DNA of 36,464 nt from a virus. This document shows positions 32,264 through 36,464 of this stretch, one piece after another. A model generated the notes under the pieces. It saw only the letters and a program-made list of their open reading frames with translations, was not told where the DNA came from and searched no databases. The position numbers and the translations under genes were made by a program. Numbering within the stretch: the stretch's first letter is position 1; every line of letters begins with the position of its first letter. The DNA is taken from positions 1 through 36,464 of the IMG/VR virus record IMGVR_UViG_3300031658_000034. One strand, given 5' to 3'.

Positions 32264-32491
32264 TTATTCCTCCTCTTTAGGTGTTATTAATAGAAGTAGT
32301 TGTAATTTAGGCGGTAAAGGATCTGCTCTAATAAATCGCCAATTAAATCCTTTATAAGAGGAGACAACTTTGCGTTGCCATATATTCATATGAGGCGGAA
32401 GAATGTAAGTACCAATAGGCGTATTTATAGCCTCTATACGTGTGGCTACATATAGTCCTAGTTCCTCAGTATAAATTTGGTATAAGGACAC
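32264..32491 (-). CDS. Small paralogue array, member D
   Basis: This 75-residue protein uses a GTG start (VSLYQIY-, read as Met) with AGGAGG upstream. It shares the array's architecture: YQIYTEELGLY opening, GTYILPP, a W-x-R-x-V strand, FNWRFI, and the ending PLPPKLQLLLLITPKEEE. It is fourth in reading order. The zinc-finger gene follows 1 base after its stop. Function unknown; no membrane segment is likely, since the LLLLITP end is short and followed by acidic residues. Confidence 0.65.
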   Translation of the reverse strand: MSLYQIYTEELGLYVATRIEAINTPIGTYILPPHMNIWQRKVVSSYKGFNWRFIRADPLPPKLQLLLLITPKEEE

Positions 32492-32494
32492 TTA

Positions 32495-32761
32495 TTATTC
32501 CTCCTGGGAGTGGCATGGTGCAATTAATAGAAGCATCTTCAATTTAGCTGGGAGGTGGGCATACTCTACTGATCGCCAATGCCACCCCCTACTATGCTTA
32601 ACGTATCTTTGGTTTAATATTCTAACTTGCCATCCCGGACTCCTACCCTCTTGTATTTGTTCGGCTAATGTCCCCCCCTGTACATATAAGCCTCGCGTTG
32701 ATATTGTAGGTAAAGTTTCTACATCCCTTAAACCAAATAATTCACTATAGATTTGATACAT
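32495..32761 (-). CDS. Small paralogue array, member C
   Basis: This 88-residue protein opens MYQIYSELFGLRDVETL, has GLYVQGG and PGWQVRILNQRY in the middle, WHWRSV, and ends HLPAKLKMLLLIAPC plus a polar tail. The pattern matches the three neighbours though overall identity is low by eye. Its ATG follows the preceding stop directly (TAGATG), with GGGGAG as ribosome binding site. Confidence 0.65.
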   Translation of the reverse strand: MYQIYSELFGLRDVETLPTISTRGLYVQGGTLAEQIQEGRSPGWQVRILNQRYVKHSRGWHWRSVEYAHLPAKLKMLLLIAPCHSQEE

Positions 32762-32989
32762 CTAATCACTCCCCTCTGGTGTTAATAATAGAAGCATACG
32801 TAACTTAGGTGGTAAGTCTTCTTCAGTTACACGCTGCCAAGCCCCCTCTTTGCCATCTACTATGGAAATTTCTGAAGTTACTAAATGCCAGTTTCCTGAT
32901 TTAGTCGCCCTTACATACATTCCTATACTAAAATCAAATGTGGTATTTAATTTACAAAATCCCCCATATAAAGTGTAAGTAAGAGTCAT
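32762..32989 (-). CDS. Small paralogue array, member B
   Basis: This 75-residue protein opens MTLTYTLYGGFCKL, contains IGMYVRATKSGNWHLV and AWQRVTEEDLPPKLRMLLLL TP, with the array's most typical C-terminal motif. The start overlaps the previous stop (ATGA) and uses AGGGG within the upstream gene. Middle strands (MYVRAT; WHLVTS) suggest a small beta barrel with a C-terminal helix. Confidence 0.65.
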   Translation of the reverse strand: MTLTYTLYGGFCKLNTTFDFSIGMYVRATKSGNWHLVTSEISIVDGKEGAWQRVTEEDLPPKLRMLLLLTPEGSD

Positions 32990-33225
32990 AATGGAATCCC
33001 CTGTAGTAGTGCTAACACCCTTAGTCTAGGAGGAAGATCCTCTATGAGAGTAGGTTCTGTCCACCTACCCTCTTCATCTACTAGATACCAGAATTTGCTT
33101 GATTGGGCTTGTATGTATTCCCCTGATTTAGCTTTACCCTTAATACCAAGATACCTTAACCCTTCGGGCTCTGAGTAAACGAGGTAGAGATGCCACGTAT
33201 CCAGAGGTGGTTTATGGGACGCCAT
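32986..33225 (-). CDS. Small paralogue array, member A
   Basis: This 79-residue protein is first in the array and its start lies inside the end of the RNAP subunit 1 gene (14-base overlap: ATGGCGTCCCATAA). It has WHLYLVYSEPEGLRYLG, GEYIQAQ, FWYLVDEEGRW and ends EDLPPRLRVLALLQGIP, matching members B-D. The overlap ties its translation to RNAP subunit 1. The function is not known. Confidence 0.65.
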   Translation of the reverse strand: MASHKPPLDTWHLYLVYSEPEGLRYLGIKGKAKSGEYIQAQSSKFWYLVDEEGRWTEPTLIEDLPPRLRVLALLQGIPL

Positions 33226-34117
33226 CCACTACCGCCTGTTTAGAGAACTCCAGCATTGCTTTCTTAAATGGTGCCCCCTGAGTTGATATGTGATAACCAC
33301 TCGCATAGATACGTCCTCTCTTGTCTACCTTGTGGTTCAGATAGAACTTGTTATCCTGCTCAATCATAAGTAAATAGAAGTGAGAGCTCTGTTTCTGAAA
33401 GGCTCTCCAATCATCTATCTTATGTTGAGTATCTAATTCAAATGTAGGGGTCTCTTTCACTGCGGTTAAGAAATCAACATCTAACTTAAGAGCTACATTA
33501 CTTATAGTATTAAGTACATCAAGACATAGGTCCCCATCATGATGATTACCTGAACCAAGAAGCAAACTATCATTGTGAGTAAGGTACCCACTACTAAAGT
33601 TATGCTTTAAAGGTATTGGCTTACATACCATAGGTGGGAGGTACTGACTACGATTAATAAACTTAAGCAATTCCCCCTCTAAAGGGATAAGGGAAGTAAT
33701 TGTGAGGCTAGACATCTGGTGTTCTTTATCGATATCAAAGGCATCAGTTCTACATAACACTGCCATGAGTTCAGCAGTGCATGTAATGGCATCCTTACGG
33801 TCACTCAGCTTCAAGCGTGAGGCTATTTGAGCTGTTGCAGAGGTAAATAACTCAGCACGCTGAAAGTAAGCAACACCTACGAATATATCCAGTACTAACA
33901 TATCAACATCCATGTTCTGTAATTGGGCAATACGTACATTCTTACTTTCATATTTGTACTCAGTGAATAGGTATTCAGTTACAAGTTCTACTCCATGTAG
34001 CCACTTCTGCTGCATACTTCTATTACCCTCGATAGAAGTCCTTATCTTCTTATCAATATGCTTACGTGAGTAGGACTCCTCAATACATTCCTGAGCTAGT
34101 ATCTGTTGAGCATCCAT
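33212..34117 (-). CDS. N4-type RNA polymerase II subunit 1 (N-terminal T7-like half)
   Basis: This 301-residue protein contains the conserved VDKRGRIYASGYHISTQG (residues 264-281), equivalent to T7 RNAP DWRGRVYAVSMFNPQG, and ends FSKQAVVDGVP, just where T7 continues into GKEGYYWLKIHGAN. Upstream, YLPPMVCKPIPL matches the T7 region ahead of the thumb/palm. The catalytic aspartates are in subunit 2, so both chains are needed, as with N4 gp15/gp16. The start is ATG 34117, preceded by GGAGGGAG; an in-frame ATG at 34132 lacks a ribosome binding site. The start overlaps the macro-like gene stop (TAATG). Here the subunit genes are separated by five genes, whereas in N4 they are adjacent. Confidence 0.92.
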   Translation of the reverse strand: MDAQQILAQECIEESYSRKHIDKKIRTSIEGNRSMQQKWLHGVELVTEYLFTEYKYESKNVRIAQLQNMDVDMLVLDIFVGVAYFQRAELFTSATAQIASRLKLSDRKDAITCTAELMAVLCRTDAFDIDKEHQMSSLTITSLIPLEGELLKFINRSQYLPPMVCKPIPLKHNFSSGYLTHNDSLLLGSGNHHDGDLCLDVLNTISNVALKLDVDFLTAVKETPTFELDTQHKIDDWRAFQKQSSHFYLLMIEQDNKFYLNHKVDKRGRIYASGYHISTQGAPFKKAMLEFSKQAVVDGVP

Positions 34118-34467
34118 TAGTACTCCCTCCATCCTTCAGGTAAATTACAATTCATAGGTGCCCCAACAAACATAGGTGCTATCTCCGTATCCGTGTATCC
34201 AGCTAAACCACAACCAATACGTGTCACCTCAAAGGTGAACTCAGGGTTATTGTTAGCACAGGTAATGAACTTATCTACATGCTGTTTAATGGCCTCTAAC
34301 GGTAGCGTATGAATACGGGCACTCTTAGTAGGGAGAGCATAGCTAAACCCTTGTATGCCCTCACCTCTACCGTAGATAGCTCCATGCTCTTTTAAGGCAC
34401 ATAGGGCAGCACCTCTACCATGCCTTCCTGCATAATTGCTTCCAAATACAAATATTGATTTTGTCAT
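34117..34467 (-). CDS. Macro-domain-like phage protein (A1S_2505-type)
   Basis: This 116-residue protein has the pattern FVFGSNYAGRHGRGAALCAL, GAIYGRGEGIQGFSYALPTK, TRIGCGLAGYTDTEIAPMF and a LPEGW end. This matches a small family of phage non-structural proteins related to macro domains (ADP-ribose-binding fold, with the GxGxA and GCGLAG loops). It may process or bind ADP-ribose derivatives, perhaps against NAD-based host defences; that part is inference. Its stop overlaps the RNAP subunit 1 start (TAATG). Confidence 0.75.
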   Translation of the reverse strand: MTKSIFVFGSNYAGRHGRGAALCALKEHGAIYGRGEGIQGFSYALPTKSARIHTLPLEAIKQHVDKFITCANNNPEFTFEVTRIGCGLAGYTDTEIAPMFVGAPMNCNLPEGWREY

Positions 34468-34470
34468 TTT

Positions 34471-34902
34471 CTACTCCCAAGGACCACCAAGTTTCCACTT
34501 CTTCTCTGCAGCATTATCGTTATCAATTTCTTTCATCCCCTTCTTATATTCATCAAGGTTATGTAGCTCTTCCCGTAATACATCCCACGTAATACCTTTG
34601 TTATTAGCATCCCAAGCATTTGCTGCTGTAAGTACCTCCATAGCATCTTCATTGCTAATACCAATACGTAAGGTGCGTATGTCCTCAATACCCCATATGC
34701 ACGCTACCTGAGTATCAGGATCATGCCCTAGGACTCTCATACCACTTAATACTTCATGTATCTGTTTAACTTGATCTTGGGTAACATTCATCCAATTGGT
34801 TTGGTTACTTTCGTTATCTTTCACTTGTACGCTCATAGGTATATGAGAGCACTGTACTGAAAGTAGCCTATCGAATTGATTATTAATGTATTCTTTATTC
34901 AT
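34471..34902 (-). CDS. Hypothetical early protein
   Basis: A 143-residue product starts at ATG 34902 (MNKEYINNQF), which has AAGGA 10 bases upstream; the longer frame to 34923 lacks a ribosome binding site and would start within the terminator zone. It is acidic and helical, with IWGIEDIRTLRIGISNEDAM and an end KKWKLGGPWE. No known motif. It is the first gene after a strong terminator and so may have its own promoter nearby. Confidence 0.6.
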   Translation of the reverse strand: MNKEYINNQFDRLLSVQCSHIPMSVQVKDNESNQTNWMNVTQDQVKQIHEVLSGMRVLGHDPDTQVACIWGIEDIRTLRIGISNEDAMEVLTAANAWDANNKGITWDVLREELHNLDEYKKGMKEIDNDNAAEKKWKLGGPWE

Positions 34903-34923
34903 GACTGACTTCCTTTTAGGCAT

Positions 34924-34968
34924 AAAAAAACCACCATCAACTACCGTGATAAGGGTAGAAGATGGTGG
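34924..34968 (-). terminator. Rho-independent terminator in the early region
   Basis: On the minus strand an 8-bp stem CCACCATC (34961-34968) with GATGGTGG (34931-34938), extended by an inner CTACC/GGTAG stem, is followed by TTTTTTT (34924-34930). It lies 22 bases after the 104-residue gene stop. RNAP subunit 1 lies downstream, so read-through or a separate promoter must supply its transcription. Confidence 0.88.
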
Positions 34969-34989
34969 CGAACTACAGGAGGTTACTGG

Positions 34990-35304
34990 TTATGCTTGAC
35001 GCAGATGCGCAGTAGCTTCAGCTATAGCACCATCTGTACTGTCATCCATTGCAAATTCAGAACCTTCAGTGATTTCCACAGATTGGAAATCAAAGGTCGC
35101 ATTACGAGCTAACTTCATTGCTCGGTCAGGGTCTTCATCCAACCAGTTAAACAAAGCTAATTCACGTGGCTTTGATGCCTTTAACGGGACACCTATTAGC
35201 TTACGTTTCTTGCCTTCTTTGGTTGGTAACCAGATGTTAATGAAACCGATTGCTTTTTCATTTTGGTTATCGTTCCTAGTATTACTATTATTGGTAAAAG
35301 CCAT
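34990..35304 (-). CDS. Conserved-type early protein, unknown
   Basis: This 104-residue protein contains KAIGFINIWLPTKEGKKRKL and IGVPLKASKPRELALFNWL, a pattern I associate with a conserved small protein of N4-like and related phages encoded ahead of RNAP. The C-terminus is acidic. A single-strand nucleic-acid-binding role is possible from the strand-rich, basic first half, but not established. ATG 35304 has GGAGTAATTATC upstream. A hairpin-prone stretch (GGCA/TGCC elements, 35339-35365) lies upstream. Confidence 0.65.
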   Translation of the reverse strand: MAFTNNSNTRNDNQNEKAIGFINIWLPTKEGKKRKLIGVPLKASKPRELALFNWLDEDPDRAMKLARNATFDFQSVEITEGSEFAMDDSTDGAIAEATAHLRQA

Positions 35305-35405
35305 GATAATTACTCCAGTATATATAGATTAAAAGGTTTGGCAGTATTTGCCGTTCATTGGCAGAGCCATACGAGCTAACACTTACTGCACATGTATCAG
35401 ATCGG

Positions 35406-35813
35406 TTAAAGGAATAGAAATATTCCACAAAGTATTAGAATGAACCCAGCTAGTGCATACCCACGGAATATAGGGGAATACGTACCATCAGGTTCAGTTA
35501 CTACTTCTGGTTTAAAGAGGTAAGAGAAGTTCACATCATAGACACTAGTAAGGGAATTAGAATATTCACCCCAGATATAAGCACTATAGTTAGGGCAGTA
35601 ACTAGTCAGTATTTGACTAACTTCATCACACGAACGTAGTACTTCATTACTTATTCCACGGATAGTCTTACCCTCCTTAAGGTATCGGCGTATGGTTTCT
35701 ACTTCTGGAGGTAACAAGTCTGCACCAGTACGTGGAAATGCCCCCATCCAATGAGGAAGTATTGCTGAAGAATAACTCCCTCCTATATTAAGGTCTTTCT
35801 TAGTTTCTTTCAT
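35406..35813 (-). CDS. Hypothetical protein with C-terminal membrane anchor
   Basis: A 135-residue product starts at ATG 35813 (MKETKKDLNIG), preceded by AAGGAG 7 bases upstream; a longer frame to 35840 has no ribosome binding site. Residues about 40-75 (LPPEVETIRRYLKEGKTIRG, ISNEVLRSCDEVSQIL) look like a helix-turn-helix, and the last 20 residues (YALAGFILILCGIFLFL) form a membrane anchor. It would be another DNA-binding-type protein at the membrane, though the HTH assignment is weak. Confidence 0.6.
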   Translation of the reverse strand: MKETKKDLNIGGSYSSAILPHWMGAFPRTGADLLPPEVETIRRYLKEGKTIRGISNEVLRSCDEVSQILTSYCPNYSAYIWGEYSNSLTSVYDVNFSYLFKPEVVTEPDGTYSPIFRGYALAGFILILCGIFLFL

Positions 35814-35832
35814 TGCTATCTCCTTGGTTACA

Positions 35833-35931
35833 TTAGCCATCGACTAGTGCTAGTGCTGTGAATATTACTATTATTAGTGCGATACATAGTACTGTTCTAC
35901 CTAGGTGAAACTTATGTAGTTTATTAAACAT
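35833..35931 (-). CDS. Small single-span membrane peptide
   Basis: This 32-residue frame starts within the end of the preceding gene (8-base overlap; AAGGGG 6 bases before ATG) and encodes a basic start (MFNKLHKFHLGRTV) and a hydrophobic helix (LCIALIIVIFTALALVDG). Coupling, ribosome binding site and clean membrane profile support it. Function unknown. Confidence 0.5.
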   Translation of the reverse strand: MFNKLHKFHLGRTVLCIALIIVIFTALALVDG

Positions 35932-36445
35932 GTGATCCCCTTAGTGGAAGGCGGGTCTTAACAGCTTCAAGATGAGCTATTATGATTGACATGGGCTTCT
36001 CTGAGTTGTGGGCTAGGCCATTGTATGCGCCTACGTCAGAGAACATGTCGTAACCATACGGGTTGCCCCATATGGTAGGGTTGTTATCGGCCCACTCTTC
36101 TAAACCAACTTCTCCATCTAAAGTAAGCGTTTCGGCTATTAATTCGACTCCTGTGCTATATACCCAACGTTCGGAATAGGGAGGGTGATCATCTTTATAA
36201 ATCGTAGCCATGGCATACCAACCAGCAACACACATGACTGTATTGCAAACTGTAGAGTCCCTTTCCTTGATCACACCCTCCTCAATATCAAAGCACCCCT
36301 CCATGTTAGCTTCTTCCTCTATGGATCTGAGGTTATCTATTACTATTTGCATTTGTTGCTGAGTTGGGTGGAATTCTTTACATAACCTCTGCTCCATGAC
36401 CTCTGGTATAGCTGCATCTACTAAACCTGTATTTATTTTGTTCAT
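35924..36445 (-). CDS. Hypothetical early protein (CxxxxCVAGW motif)
   Basis: This 173-residue acidic protein has the motif CNTVMCVAGWYAMA (residues about 67-80), reminiscent of a CGTxxCIAGWA pattern found in bacterial and phage proteins of unknown function. The rest includes EWADNNPTIWGNPYGYDMFS and a helical end. AAAGGAATAAATA precedes the ATG. It is the first gene visible at the right edge of the window. Confidence 0.65.
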   Translation of the reverse strand: MNKINTGLVDAAIPEVMEQRLCKEFHPTQQQMQIVIDNLRSIEEEANMEGCFDIEEGVIKERDSTVCNTVMCVAGWYAMATIYKDDHPPYSERWVYSTGVELIAETLTLDGEVGLEEWADNNPTIWGNPYGYDMFSDVGAYNGLAHNSEKPMSIIIAHLEAVKTRLPLRGSHV

Positions 36446-36464
36446 TATTTATTCCTTTAAGTAT

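Noticed and set aside
31593-33211. A fourth intron joining RNAP subunit 1 to subunit 2
   Set aside because: No group I core or P7 pair is seen in the gap, the two parts carry their own starts and ribosome binding sites, and N4 RNAP II is naturally two chains split at this point.
1-36464. CRISPR array, integrase or attachment site
   Set aside because: No regularly spaced direct repeats, integrase-like gene or repressor module is visible; the gene content is that of a lytic phage.

Overview
The window is part of a tailed, lytic-type bacteriophage genome. The best match is an N4-like podophage (Schitoviridae type). The main reason is a T7-like RNA polymerase divided into two genes exactly where N4 RNA polymerase II is divided (gp15/gp16). 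The replication genes also follow the N4 set: a MoxR-type AAA+ ATPase plus a HExxH/VWA partner (gp24/gp25-like), a Dda/RecD2-type helicase (gp37-like), a family A DNA polymerase (gp39-like), a P-loop/primase protein (gp43-like) and a PD-(D/E)XK nuclease (gp44-like). The hallmark giant virion RNA polymerase, portal, capsid and terminase lie outside the window, so the family call is an inference. The lysis cassette contains an Rz/Rz1 spanin pair, which means a Gram-negative host. The DNA is AT-rich by eye.

Layout. From the right edge to about 13.7 kb, and again from 3.6 kb to the left edge, every gene is on the minus strand and would be read right to left: small early genes (36.4-34.1 kb), RNAP subunit 1, an array of four small paralogues and a zinc-finger protein, RNAP subunit 2, small membrane and DNA-binding proteins (28.6-27.3 kb), then the AAA+ ATPase, dTMP kinase, VWA protein, helicase, DNA polymerase and an endolysin. 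A plus-strand late block (3.6-13.7 kb) splits this run between the polymerase and the primase/nuclease genes. It holds a lambda gpJ-like tail protein, a 20-residue-repeat protein, two tail fibres, two fibre-assembly-type proteins, and three membrane proteins plus a spanin pair.

Mobile elements. Three group I introns interrupt essential genes in conserved motifs. One (267 bp, no ORF) splits the Walker A motif of the primase/helicase. One (about 874 bp, T4 td-like, with an HNH endonuclease) lies in the AAA+ ATPase. One (1290 bp, with a GIY-YIG endonuclease) sits in RNAP subunit 2. The predicted exon joins restore reading frame and conserved sequence. Two further HNH/AP2-type genes are free-standing, one next to the DNA polymerase and one beside an unexplained structured RNA-like region at 13.9-14.3 kb.

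How it works together. In N4, RNAP II acts at the membrane and transcribes middle genes. Here two small proteins pair a DNA-binding-type domain with a transmembrane segment, which fits membrane-tethered transcription. The replication proteins are in one overlapping, translationally coupled run. The most unusual items are the four-paralogue array between the two RNAP subunits, the 24-copy 20-residue repeat protein, and the structured RNA region.
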